Shown here piece by piece: positions 8,739-20,850 of a stretch of 47,500 bases of DNA. Every line of letters starts with the position of its first letter. Position 1 is the stretch's first letter. Source of the DNA: Cryptomeria japonica. Lineage: Eukaryota; Streptophyta; Pinopsida; Cupressales; Cupressaceae. The notes under the pieces were generated by a model. The model did no database searches, was not told where the DNA came from, and was given only the letters and a program-made list of their open reading frames with translations. The stretch is taken from contig NC_081410.1 in NCBI RefSeq assembly GCF_030272615.1, positions 147,603,349 through 147,650,848 of the forward strand, in the 5' to 3' direction. Position numbers and translations under genes: made by a program.

Positions 8739-11700
8739 GCCTTGATAGACTTAGGAGCAACAATAAATGTGATGACTAAGGATGTCATGCAATAACTCAA
8801 CATTAATAGTCTGAGATCAACTCCAATGATCCTGCAGCTTGCTGATAGCTCCACAGTTTGGCCTGAAGGAATGGTTGAAGATATTGTTGTCACATTAGAT
8901 TCTTGGGAATATCCTGTTGATTTCGTAATCCTCTCTCCCAAGGCAACATTAGGTGGATATCCAATTATTTTGGGAAGACCTTGGCTAGCAACAACTGATG
9001 CATATATAGGTTGCAGATACAGAGACATGACAATTTCATATGGTATTACTACCAAAACACTTGCACTCTATTCTCTAGCACAACCACAACTTGATCAAGA
9101 ATGAGTAGTATGGCCAGACATAGGAGAATAATTAGAGGAAATTAACTATGTTCAACAACTAATGATGTTATCAAGGGACCCATTCATAGCACTTCAAGAG
9201 GATGATACGGTAATCTCTAACATCATAAGGAATCATTATGGAGAAACTCAATAGTCATTGGGTATACCAGTAAGTCCTCTGCATACCCTTCTTCCATCTG
9301 CAGGCTTTGTAAATTCTTCTGCAACCACAAATATGTTTCACACATTGCTACCACATGAGATTAAAAACTCTTGTTTGTCTGAAATATCTAATGCAGAATC
9401 AATGATTCAAATAGAAATTGCTGTAGGGAGAAAGCTGAATATAAACAATCAATTAGCAGCAGATCAAAGATTGTCATTAACAAAATTTCTCAAAGCCCAA
9501 CAACAAGCTTTTGCATGGGATTATCAGGACATGAAAGGATTAAATCCTAGATTGTGTACCCATAGAATTTATATCAAAGAAGCTTGTAAACCAATTAGAC
9601 AACCTCAATGAAGGATTAATCCTGCTTTAAGGGAAATAGTTAAAGAGGAACTGCAAAAGTTGCTTCATGCAGGATTCATCTACCCTATTTCTAATAGTCA
9701 ATGGGTTTCTCCTCTGGTTATAGTTCCAAAGAAAGGAGGAAAATGGAGAGTTTGTGTGGACTATAGGGAGCTCAACACTACTACTAAAAAGGATCAGTTC
9801 CCACTTCCATTTATAGATCAAGTGTTAGACTCTCTAGCAAGTAAGCAATACTTTTCATTTTTGGATGGGTTTAGTGGTTATAATCAAATTAGAATAGCTC
9901 TAGAAGATCTGGAAAAGACCACCTTTACTTGCCCTTGGGGCACATATGCCTATTCAGTCCTTCCTTTTGGTTTATGTAATGCCCCTGCAACCTTTCAAAG
10001 GGCTGTCCTTAGTATATTTTCAAACATATCCCATGATTGTATGGAAATATACATGGATGACTTTACTACTTATAGAACTACATTTAAGGAGGCATTGCAA
10101 AATCTAACCAAAGTATTGTAGCTGTGTGAAGATCATAATTTATCCATTAATAGTGAAAAATGTTTTATGATGATGCAAGAAGGTATAGTGTTGGGGCATC
10201 GGATCTCTCCATCAGGTATTCAAGTGGATCCAACTAAAATAGAAGTAATACTTGATCTTCTTGCCCTTGTTAAACAAAAGGATGTGATAATTTTTCTAGG
10301 CCATGCAGTGTACTATAGGAGATTTGTCAAGGATTTTAGTCAAAAAGCAGGGCCATTATATTCTTTATTGACAAAGGAAGTTGAGTTTGAATGGACAGTT
10401 GCATGTGAAAAATCATTTTGTCAACTAAAAGAAGCCTTAACCCAGGCCCCTGTGCTTAAAGGACCTGATTTGTCAATTCCTTTTCACATTCATACAGATG
10501 CATCTGGTTTTGCAATAGGAGTAGTTTTGGGACAAAAGCAAGGAGTTTTGGAAAATGCAATTTATTACATTAGTAAAAATTTGCAAGGACCAGAACTGAA
10601 TTACACTGTTACTGAAAAAGAGATGTTAGCTGCCATCTATGCCCTTAATAAGTTAAGACACTATATAACTAGATATCAAATATTTGTACATACTGATCAT
10701 GCAACCATCAAGTACCTCATGAACAAAAGCTCCATTACAGGTAGATTGGCAAGATGGTTATTATTAATGCAAGAATTTGATATTACTATCATTGATAAAC
10801 CAGGGAAAGCAAATGTAGTGGCAGATTTTCTGTCAATAATTCACACACCAGATAATAAGGAGATCATTAATGATTCCTTTCCAGATGAGCATTTGTTTTC
10901 CATCATTTTACATAGTCCATGGTATGCTGACATAGCCAACTACCTCGTAGCTAACAAGACACCCCCACATTTATCACCCAAAGAGAAAAGACGACTAGTA
11001 GAAAAGAGTTTCAACTTCTCATGGATAGCAGATTGTTTATTTTATACAGGGCTAGATCAAGTTATGAGGCGTTGTGTAAGGGAAGATGAGACATATGATA
11101 TACTTCATGCCTATCATGATGAACCTTGTGGAGGTCATTTTTGCAGCCAAAAGAATAGCTCTCAAGATATTAACTACAAGATACTATTGGCCAACCTTAC
11201 ACAAGGATGCAGTTAAATATACCAGGAAATGTGACAGATGTCAAAGAATGGGTAGACCAACAAGGTTTGATGAAATGCCTCTACACCCTCAGGTGGTTAT
11301 CACACCATTTGACAAATGGGGTCTAGAATTTGTTGGGCCAATTGATCCACCATCAAATGGTCGCTCCTACATTATTGTTTCTACTGACTATGTTGCTAAA
11401 TGGGTGGAGATCAAAGCCTTCAAGCATACCAGAGACAATAAGGTGGCATAATTCTTATATGAAGAAATCTTCACTCGGTATGGAGTTCCTAGAGAAATAG
11501 TGACCGATCAAGGGGCACAATTCACTTCCACTCTGATCACAGCCTTAGTTAATGAATATAATGTCAGGCATAGGAAATCCACTCCTTACCATCCATAGGC
11601 TAATGGCCAAGCAGAGGTTACTAACAAGGATCTTGAATCAATATTGACCAAAATAGTAGCACTCAACATAAAAGATTGGTCTAGCAGATTATTTGAAGCT

Positions 11701-12264
11701 GTATGGGCTTATAGAACCATTTGGAAAACTACAACAGGGTTTACACCATTTGAAATGGTATATGGGACAAAAGCAATGATGCTTGTAGAGTTTGAACATA
11801 AAACTTTGAGAACAACTATTTCCTTAGATATGACTCTGTCTGCAACACAAGAAGAAAGGCTCATGCAACTTAATGCTTTAGATGAGATAAGGAAGTCTGC
11901 CATGCAGAATACTGAATCTATTCAAAACCAACGCATGAAGTGGCATGATCGCTATATAAAGAACAAATCATTCCAGCCAGGAGATTGGGCTCTACTTTAT
12001 GATTCTGGGTATAAAGATAATTTGGGAAAATTACAGACACGGTGGTTAGGACCTTATGAAATAGTTGAAACATTTTCTAATGGTGTTGTTAGATTATCTA
12101 CCATAGATCCTGTTAAGTTTAAATTGTTAGTCAATGATCATCAGTTGCGCTTATACCATAAACCTTTGAGCAAAGATGACTTCCTGCGACAGTTTTCCAT
12201 TGCCAAGCATACCGAGATTCCTGTAGCCACTGCTGACGGCGTTGCCGTCACCACTCCATCTTAA
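8739..12264 (+). pseudogene. pol: pol of the Athila-like element: protease, reverse transcriptase, RNase H, integrase
   Basis: Protease carries IDLGATINVM (8745-8774), the aspartic active site. Reverse transcriptase runs about 9610-10190 with WVSPLVIVPKKGGKWRVCVDY, LPFGLCNAPATFQR and the catalytic YMDDF at 10050-10064. RNase H has HTDASG (10491), KEMLAAIYALNKLRHY and HTDHATIKYL, ending near VADFLS (10824). Integrase has the HHCC finger (cysteines at 11230 and 11239), VTDQGAQF (aspartate 11506) and NGQAEV (glutamate 11614), plus a C-terminal PGDWALLYDSGYK region. The first catalytic residue is changed: GLEFVGP at about 11320-11340 has Glu where the family has Asp. Stops: TAA 8793, TGA 9102, TAA 9129, TAG 9252, TGA 9609, TAG 10119, TAA 11449, TAG 11596; a frame change lies near 11135. 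Dead, but every domain is recognisable. Confidence 0.88.
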
Positions 12265-12827
12265 TATCCTTGTTGCACGATCATAATAAATACTTCCCCA
12301 TCTGGCGGGAGTACTTTTCTGCATAATAAATATTCCATTTCGTATTCACTCATTTCTTTCCTTTCACTCCATCCATTTCCGCATCATTTTCCATGCATGA
12401 CGACTCAAATATCTTCAACCTGTAGTCATTCTTGCGTGATGTCAGGTATGCTTGTGTGTATTTATTCTTGATGCATGTATATAATTAAACCATATTAACT
12501 CTAATTATGATATTTGCATTCTGTCATTTCTCAGTCCTCCTCTGCATGTGTGGACACCTGTCAAACCTTAGGTTGTGGGGGGAAGTACACTGATAATTAC
12601 TCTAGTAGATAATTTTTATGTCCTCTCGGATTGCGTTTTATTTTTTTTTCAAATTTCTAGTTTGAGGTGACATCTTGCATTTTGCTTGTCTGTTGCTTAG
12701 AGTTATTTTTAAACTGTAGCTAGGTTCCGAACAAGTAAAGACACATTGAGTATGCTATAGTGTAGAACATAGTGCAAAAACTGAGCAGATTTATGCCATT
12801 TTTAAAGTTGAAAGTGTTATTGCTGTA
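12265..12827 (+). other. spacer between pol and the third ORF
   Basis: About 560 bases with no coding signal, including C/T-rich runs. In Athila-type elements the third ORF likewise follows a spacer, but no splice acceptor or promoter could be singled out here. Confidence 0.5.
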
Positions 12828-15202
12828 ATGGGTGGTCCACCTATTCGACATGAGCCAACAGTCCATGAAGTTCTCCTTCACGACCAAGATTGTGAACCAA
12901 TATTTAGGAACAGTGGATGGCTGGATTATTTCTTAAAGCTGATAGAGTTTAATGAAGAAATTGCGAGGGAATTCACCCGCACGCTGTCAAATGGAGAAGC
13001 TTAGGTAAAAGGTTTAGGAGTGGTGGTTACAAAGGAAAGGATAGTAGAGTTAATTGAGCTACCAACAGATGGGGAGAAGTACTCAGAGTCCAAGGATGCA
13101 CGCAGTGAAAGAGAAGAATTTACACATCCAGGAGACTCCCCATTAGTAGTAGATAGACAAGGAACTAGGCTAGAATCCCTTTCGTTTGAATGGAAAGCAG
13201 TAGCATTGTATGTTTTAAAATATTTAACCTGTGAAGGAAGGTTTTCATGTCTGCATTCTCATCACTTCAAGCTCCTAAGTCATCTACGCCACGAAAGAAG
13301 GATGAATGTTCCAAACCTATTGTACAACCTTCTTTCTATAAGTGCAACAGAGACCCAAAAAGGCAGGCCTCACTCTATTTCTCACCATTGCCTAATTAAG
13401 ATTTTAGTTGAAAAATCTTTAAGAAATGTTTCTCCAATGCTTTGGAATGAATTTGTTGAAACCAGAATGTTTAGGGTAGAGAACATAGTTATAGAGGAAC
13501 CACTTCCATCTCAGGAACAAGAAAACCTTGTAGAACCCGGTTCCCCTCTTGAACCCTCATCCTCGTTGAAATCCTCAGAACAAAATCTTCTTGCAGTAGA
13601 GGAACCCTTACAAAAAGAAGCTACAATAGGGGTTCCTCCTCAAGGTTCAAGAAAAACTAGGGTTGCCACACGAAAGGAAAAGGGCAAAGAAAACCAAGTT
13701 GATATAGAGCATAAGGAGAAGAAAAGTAAAAACGAGAATGTACCGCCTCTCGGAGCCAAGCAGAGAAAAATTGTAAATCCAGTTCCTGCAATAACTGTTG
13801 AAGTATTTGAAGAATTGGCTACAGGAAGTAGTCCTGCGACCGAAAAAGGAAAATCTTGAAGATGTAGTGGTAGGCTTCGTAAAAAGTTTAAAAGAAAAGA
13901 CCAACCCACAGAGCCAACTATTACAATCCTGATTGACTCCCCAGAACAAGAACAACATAGTCCACTCCACGATGATATCCCTCCTTCTCCACCAAATGAA
14001 CCTCAGCGAGACCATGAAGAAGAAGAAGAACCACAAAACATTGAGGAAGAATAGGAATTACAGTTTCAGGAAGAAGGGGAACTCTAGGATATTGAGCAGC
14101 CTCAGAAGGAAGTAGGTTTTGAAAGATTGGACAACTTAGCATTTGCTGCAGAGCAGGTTATTGAAGTAGGAGACAAAGTAGAAATGAAGAAACCTAAAGC
14201 ACATGTTCATAGGCCACCTACTTCCCTTACTAGTCATGTAGTAGGACTTGCTCTTAATGAGGATTGGGAACTTGAAAAGGTAAAAATGCAAATGATAATT
14301 GATTACCAGAGTAAATTTATTGAGCAAAAGGATGAGGAAATAGCCCAGCTTAAAGATAAGATGGAAACAGTAGCCACCATGGTACCACAACTGATGCAAT
14401 GTCGGGCTCCTCCTCGTGTTTACTCTCTATACTTAAGAGAACAACACATTAGTTTCCAAATGATGAGGATTGTCATAGATTTAAGTCCCTCATTACAAAC
14501 ACCAGAAGAATTTTATAGTGCTTTTTAGACATCTCCTACAGCAATAAAAAATCTACTCTGTGAACTATATGTACACAATTATGTTGTTCCTGATGATGTT
14601 GATTGGAACCCTCTCCTTTACATTGGATATATCCAATTGAGGGCTCTTATGTCCTAGATGTAGAATGAAATATCAAGGGGAGAATAGTTTCAGGTGCATC
14701 ACAAGGAAGAACTTGAGCTTTCATTACCCTTAAGGTCTGAGTCAAGGGAACCCAGGCAACTTTACTTTCATTGGCAGAAGATTGTATACGAGCCATATTA
14801 TGCAAAGGAAATCCTACCCTTAAGGGAAGAAGTGTATAGAGAATATGAACAAATGGCTCTGAGGGAAGGACAAGAGGCAATAGGACATGTAGTTCAGTGC
14901 TGGAATAGCCTAACATATGAGTTGAAACAATCTAAGCCACACTCTGCACAAAATTATCATGTAGCATTAAACAGAGCACCCAAGTATATGCACTTGGGAA
15001 GAACAAAGGGACGACATTGGCCGCCTCTCAGTTTTCAGCCTCCAATCCTCTTATGGCCATTGATGGGATGTAGGGATAGTGATCCACCATACAATGAAGC
15101 AATGAAATGTACCAGGTGGAAGAGATTGGAGAAAATGAAAGGATTCTACTAGAGCTTATCTACAGGCGGTTCTGGATAGGTTACCCCAGACAATTTCCGA
15201 AT
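12828..15202 (+). pseudogene. third ORF of the Athila-like element (envelope position), unknown protein with coiled coil
   Basis: From ATG 12828 one frame stays in register to about 15110, roughly 760 codons, broken only by stop codons: TAG 13002, TGA 13857, TAG 14052, TAG 14085, TAG 14526 and further TAGs near 14655-14690. After a shift near 15110 a neighbouring frame reads on to about 15202. The N-terminal 200 residues form a folded-looking domain (SGWLDYFLKL, VTKERIVELIELPTDG, YLTCEGRF, HSISHHCLIKILV) recalling plant transposon-associated domains of the plant mobile domain or putative plant transposon type. A charged linker follows, then a likely coiled coil (QSKFIEQKDEEIAQLKDKME, about codons 490-515). 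No signal peptide or membrane span is seen, so despite its position it does not look like an envelope protein. A relative lies on the minus strand at 16476-17730. Confidence 0.7.
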
Positions 15203-15250
15203 TAATGCCAGAATCTGAAATTTTCCTGTTGCTGGAGGATCAACAAGAAG

Positions 15251-15266
15251 TTAGGTTAGGGGGAGA
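15251..15266 (+). other. polypurine tract
   Basis: TTAGGTTAGGGGGAGA directly precedes the 3' LTR start at 15267 and would prime plus-strand DNA synthesis. Confidence 0.75.
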
Positions 15267-16470
15267 TGATGAGCCTAAACAATGGCTTTATTTTGATAGA
15301 TTTTTGATATATAATACTCCTGCCTAGGTCTTATGATTAGATGACATTTGGATTATAATACTCTTTTAAGTTGACACCTTTAAGTGTTTCTGAAACTGGT
15401 TTAACTTATACCTAAGGATGTCATATAATGATCTATCTATGCAAATATTTGAAAACAATTATAAATATGGTTTGCATTATATCATATTAGCATTAGTATA
15501 TACACATGTTTGTTGTGCATTAATATCATGATGTAGGGTCAGCAAAGGTGGAGTAAAGACAAACAACTGTTCAAAAGATCATCAAATATATAACCGCAAT
15601 TCATACCCAGTCAAAGAAATGCAATAATGATCAAAACCACTTGACCGGTTCTTCAGCATATTAATTTATGAACATTTATAACTATTCTTAGTGGAGCTTA
15701 GATCTAGGAGGGTAGTCATGCTATATTTTCTCAGCTGCATGACAAATGTAGTTCCGTTGTCTTGCGCTGACTTCTTCTCTTGTTAATAAATCTTGTTCAC
15801 CTATTTTGTAGGAATATGGTTGATCAGTTAGAAGTTTCTTATAAGTTTTCCTATAAATAAAGGGACCTCTCTCCTCTCAGGGATAGAGGAAAAACAACCA
15901 TAGTATCTTGCAATACACAGTCTTATGGTACTGTTTATGTATTTTCTAGTCAATAAAGAGATCAATGCGATTTTGAATAATTAGATAATTGTAATCTGAA
16001 GTTCTTGAGATAATCACTCAAGGGGGACCGCTTGGTGAGTAATCCTTTGTATGTTTCAGTTAGTTTTATACTTCTGTAGCAGTTGTTTCTGTAGTTGTCT
16101 GTTCCTGCATCCATAGGAAATAGTTCCTGTGTTTGTTCCTGCAGCCACAACAACAAAGTAGTTCCTGGTGCCTGCCAGAACTTTGTCATTTAATAGTAGT
16201 TATTTAAAGTAGTTTCCAGTTGTAAGATTAAAGTATTAGTTCATTTGAGATTTTGTGTGTTTACTTTGAGAAGAATTCCCTTTCCTACAGCAATATAGGA
16301 TGGTTGCAATATGAACTTGGTGCACATACAGTGCTAGCCCATTTCAAGTTTACGTTCCTGGTTGATAACTAAATAAGCCTTTGCCACAGGAAAAGTTAGC
16401 TATTTAAGGATATTCAATCTCTGAATTGTGTTTTATTACCCAGTTATCATTCCAATTGTGAGGACCAACA
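15267..16470 (+). repeat. 3' LTR of the Athila-like element
   Basis: A 1204-bp copy of the 5' LTR without the solo-LTR insertion, starting TGATGAGCC and ending ACCAACA, followed by the GATAT duplication at 16471-16475. This intact copy shows where the solo LTR entered the 5' LTR. Confidence 0.9.
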
Positions 16471-16475
16471 GATAT

Positions 16476-17730
16476 TTCTTGTGGTTTGTTTATATACTCC
16501 TTCAATTATAAAATTTATCTCTTTCTGCTAATAATTTTCGTAGTTTCTTTATCTTTATATTTTGTTAAAAAAATGTTTGCTCTGCTTTAGACTTGTGATT
16601 TGCAAGCTAAATTTTTTTCTAAACCTTTTCCTCATTATCTTTTGAAGTTGCCATGGATTTCCCTTTGGTTTGGATCCTTTGAGAAACTTCAGCTTTACTC
16701 TTCTTTGGGGTCATTGTTTTATTTTCTAAAATTGGACTTCACCCTTGTATTGTAGCAAAAGTGTCTTTTGGAGCAATCTCCTCAATATTTTCTTGCACTT
16801 TGATTTATCCAATGACGAAGGTTAGTTTAGCCTTCTGGCACTTGCTCCTTTGAACAAGAGGACGAAGAATTTATGCTCTTATTTTGGTACTTATCCTCTC
16901 TTCATCTAGTTGGTTCTTTTCCTTCTCATCATTATAGGTACTAATTTCTATCCATTCTTGGCGATCAAGGATTTTTTGTGTTGATTGCTCCTATGATTAT
17001 TTCTCTACAAATGGTTGAGCTAGGTCCTTAGAATCTTCTTGCTTATTTTGAAAAACTTAAGCCTCTAGAATTTTTTGTTTTGGGTCCATTCAATCACTAT
17101 TGAAGGGAAACTCCTCCTAATTATACCTTTTAGTTCTTTTTTTTTCAAACTTTTGCTAGAACTTTGTTTATTTTTTATTCTTTAAAATTTGATGTTTACA
17201 CAACAAGGTGATAATATTGTGATACTTTAGACATTCATTTCCCTTTTATTTAGTCATTGTTTTCATAGATTCATACAAATATGAAGACAAGTTGATTTTT
17301 AAAGAAGGGTCTTTTGCACCATGGAATAGGTGATTCAAGATTCGAAAAGTTCCCACAATTATTCTAAATTGACCCTCACAAGTAAAGTATTTCATTGCCC
17401 AAACCACTACATTTTCTTAGGTTTTAGGGAATGTGTCCTTGTTAATGACCTTATTTTCTCCATTCTTATTTGCTACTAATTGAGGAAGAGATTCTCCTTC
17501 CTTTGAAAATTTGGTTGCCATTTCTTGATATTTAATCCACTTTTAATTATAAAGGTCATCACTTTCTATAGAAATTTTAGAATTAAGTGATATTTTTGAG
17601 ACTAACATCAATTTTGTGCTTGGATACTATAGAGTAACCTCTCAAAAAATTCTTAAAAAAATCTTCTAATAGCTCCGCATTATACTCCTAAAAGTTTTGT
17701 ATAGCATTTAGCCACTTGTATCCCAAAAAT
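16476..17730 (-). pseudogene. relic of a third-ORF-type retroelement protein, target of the Athila-like insertion
   Basis: On the minus strand this flank reads, through stops and small indels, as a relative of the third ORF at 12828-15202. From the right come NAELLEDFFKNF and VSKHKIDVSLKNI (about 17570-17690), aligning with the NEEIAREFTRTL and VTKERIVELIELP segments. Then MKYFTCEGQFRIIVGTF and ILNHLFHGA (about 17290-17410) align with LKYLTCEGRF and LLSHLRHER. A lysine-rich hydrophilic tail follows toward 16480 and continues across the insertion at 4440-4674. It is more decayed than the Athila-like copy and in opposite orientation, so it belongs to an earlier element. Confidence 0.6.
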
Positions 17731-18200
17731 ATCCACTAATTTAGTTGATATTGCAACAATTTTTTTGAAGAATTTGATTCTACTTTCCTTTTTACATTGA
17801 TTTTTTTTATTAAGATGACTGAGGTAAAGTGTCATTATAGGTTGACTGTTCTATAATAATTCATAGGGTTTGGGATGTAAATAGCTATATCAAGAGCAAC
17901 ATGATTTGGATAAGAGATTGTATTAGTAAAGGATGATAGAGGTACTTGGGCTTATTTAAAATTATTGTAGTTTCATAATAGTGGTTCATGTAAGTTGTTC
18001 TTTCACCGCCCTTTTTTATCATCAATCATAATAGAGTGACACAATTTATTAATGGTTGATTTATAATGGCTAGAAACAATCTTATAGATTAATTCATTAC
18101 ATAATAATTATTATTACCTTCCTAATAAATAATTAATGTATGTACATATCACCATTACTACCATGAATCAAAATTTTCATGTTGAAGATTTGTGGCGTGT
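17731..18200. other. unassigned AT-rich stretch
   Basis: Possibly more of the older minus-strand relic, but no coding trace could be followed here. Confidence 0.4.
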
Positions 18201-20850
18201 CAAAATTATGATTGAGATTTGATTTTATTGAATACTTTAATCTTAAAAGTGATTCATTGTACTTTATGCCATAAATGCATACTTAAATTGATGGAGAAAG
18301 TTGGAGCTTTGAAATCATGGTTTGATACTTTGAGTCTTGTATAAGTGATAGTTGAGTGCAGGGACATCATTGGTGATGATTGTGGTGTCATGATTATGCA
18401 TGTACATTTTTTGCATTAACACGACATGATCGTGTTTGTGGTGGTTTGGTGGTGTTTTGGTTTGTTGTTAGGATGTTGTTTCTTATCTTATTGATGTTTG
18501 ATTAGTTCCTTTACTATGATTATTGATTGTGGACATGTTTGATAAATCAAATCATATGTTGATTTGGTGTTTGAATCATGTAGTCTTCATGATTATTCTC
18601 TTTGATATCTTAGTTTGTAGTTTATTGATGTGATGATGAGTATGCATGTTTTTCAGTATTTGGATCCACAACAATGGGATGAATCATCTATGGACTATCT
18701 ATATCCACTAAGTTTGATTAATGGTTGATGTAGACTTTGTTTGTTGGCCTTGTCTATGGTCATTAGTGCATTGGTATGTTTATTTTGAGATGAGAGGATG
18801 GATATGGTTTATAGTACCTATATAGTTAGTTGTTTGGGCTTGTAGCATGATTGTTTTATCACGATGTCATGATAGCTTGGTTAAATTTTATTGGTAGCTT
18901 TTGACAATGATGGATAGGCAGTGTAGGATTGATTCTTGTTGGTTTGTTAGCAGGTGTATCTTCTTGAATTTGAGATTTTTGTTTCACTTGATGATTGATG
19001 ACGTTTTAGTTGTGTGTGTGTAGAACTGGATGATCTTGATTTAGGAGATGGCTATCATGATTCCATGTGTGGCTCGGTGTCATGATTTAGTAGGAGTTAT
19101 TGGTAGTGATGTGGATTTACCATTTGATGGTGTATATTCTTATTTATTGTTGCAAATGTTTAGAGGAGCTCTTGATCTTGTTGTTGTAGAAGGGTCTTTC
19201 ACATTTGCGGGTTCACTAGTAGGAGATGGTGATCTTCATGTTGATTGGCTATGTTAAGATATTGGATCCATGGAGTCTTTGGTTTAAGTGTTGTATATGC
19301 TTTTCTTTGACATGTTATTCTTGTTTGATAAAATGATTGTAATTATGTCATGGTTTACTCTTGATTACCGATTTACAGTTTTAACATGATCATATAGGTG
19401 CATGATATGTTTAGGTGGAAAATGTTATCTCATAGGAGGAGATGGTTAGATCATGCAATCATGTTTATGTTCCTGTTTCTTGAGATTGGAGTTTTGACAT
19501 TGATCTTGATTGATTCTCTTTGTATTGAGTACATGATCATTTTCTTGATACTTCATGATGGTGCTATGTTGCACTTGGATTTTGGCATGGATTGATTGGT
19601 TATAGGTGCTCATGGGCACATGGAGACTTAGGTGACACTAGTATCTACTTGTGATTATAAACATGTTGTTGAGATGAATACTCTTGATGAGGTTTCAACA
19701 TGAAGACTGAGGAGATTTCACCTAGTATGGACTTGAGAGTAGATTGTTCTTGGATGAGTCATGATGACCTGGATATCTTGGAGGAGCATTATCATTCCCC
19801 ACTCTTAGTCTACTCGACAGTTTACTACTTGAGAGATATTTATCATTGTTCCCTTCAGGTGCATTGTGATTATGCTTATTCTTTCATAGATATGGATCTT
19901 GAGATATGGAGATGGTTAGTTGTGGAGGATTCATTTTGAGAGATGTTTGGAATTGGTTACCTCCTTGTGTGTATGTTGATATTATGACGATTATGAGGAT
20001 ATAAGGAGATGATTTATTGGTATAACTTCCTTTATTGTGAATTTATATTTTGGAGTTTGATCTTCATGGTTATGAGAGGCTTATATATTTGTTGGGTCCA
20101 AGAGATTGAATGGATTTGGGTGTTGTTATGGCTTTTCATTTAGGGTGTTGGAGGAGATCACACTTGACACAACGTTGCTTCTTTGAGGTGTTGGTAGAAG
20201 GACAAGTTACGCTTTACAATTTTCTCTCTTTGTTTTACTATTTCTTCAATGAGATTCATGATTATATGATTTGGGAGGATGGTTCAACATATTTTGAGAG
20301 AGTATGCAACTATCTGGGTTACACGTGTTGATCATTGTGATTGTTCTTGGTACTTCATGTTTTGATTACTCGTCACCCCTTGATATGAGCATTGATTGGA
20401 AGACTTGGTATGCCTTGAGCTTATTTTTAGACTTGATATTACCCATGTTGCAGGAATTTTCAGATGTGTATTTTCTTCATTGGTAGGTTTGATATATGGA
20501 GCTTGATTGTGGTTTATTGGTTGATATGATGTTGGCATGAGTTTATTGATGTTGTCTATACCTGGGAGCTATGGATGGTTAGATTCATTGACACGTGTTA
20601 TGTATGTCATTTTTTATCATGTGAGTTTTTTCTTCAAGATAAAAACTTGGAGTCTTTGTTGTCACATTGGATTTGATGCTTGTTTTCTTGGATTGGTGCA
20701 TCTTCACCTTGGCTTGTTCCTTTTCTTCCATAGGTGGCATGTTGGAGGACAAGAGGAGTTCTTTATTGAGATGGTGGTTACTTTGGTTTTATTGCATATA
20801 TCTTGATGGAGTATGAGAACATGTTGGATATTCATGTGCCTACATGTATG
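18200..20850. other. unassigned stretch with strong strand asymmetry (T and G over A and C)
   Basis: The plus strand is markedly rich in T and G, with many recurrences of TGATTG, CATGATTG and TTGATG words. Several plus-strand frames of 60-90 codons exist because stops are scarce in this composition, but their products are Leu/Ile/Asp/Met-rich strings without motifs. It is probably a decayed repeat; no family was recognised on either strand. Confidence 0.5.

Larger units (their letters stand above)
4675..16470 (+). mobile_element. Athila-like Ty3/gypsy LTR retrotransposon, complete but inactive
   Basis: The element is bounded by two LTRs (4675-6656, interrupted, and 15267-16470) that start TGATGAGCC and end GGACCAACA, with a GATAT duplication outside. 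Inside are, in order, a primer binding site of tRNA-Asp type, gag, protease, reverse transcriptase, RNase H, integrase, a long third ORF and a polypurine tract. The order RT-RH-IN defines Ty3/gypsy; the Asp primer, the LTR size and an extra ORF after integrase point to the Athila branch. About 11.0 kb belong to the element itself and 0.77 kb to a solo LTR that landed in its 5' LTR. Over about 290 aligned bases the LTRs differ at roughly 6-7 percent by eye, mostly transitions, so the insertion is old. Confidence 0.88.

Noticed and set aside
13640-14142. Antisense frames of 73-129 codons, one with apparent membrane character
   Set aside because: Shadows of the charged linker of the third ORF; the sense strand explains the sequence.
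14583-14605. Second CTGATGA word that could start a hammerhead
   Set aside because: No stem II, GAAA or closing stem I follows; it lies within the third ORF coding text.
19048-20806. Series of plus-strand frames of 60-89 codons that could suggest membrane proteins
   Set aside because: Hydrophobic look comes from T/G-rich composition; frames do not join and contain no recognisable motif.
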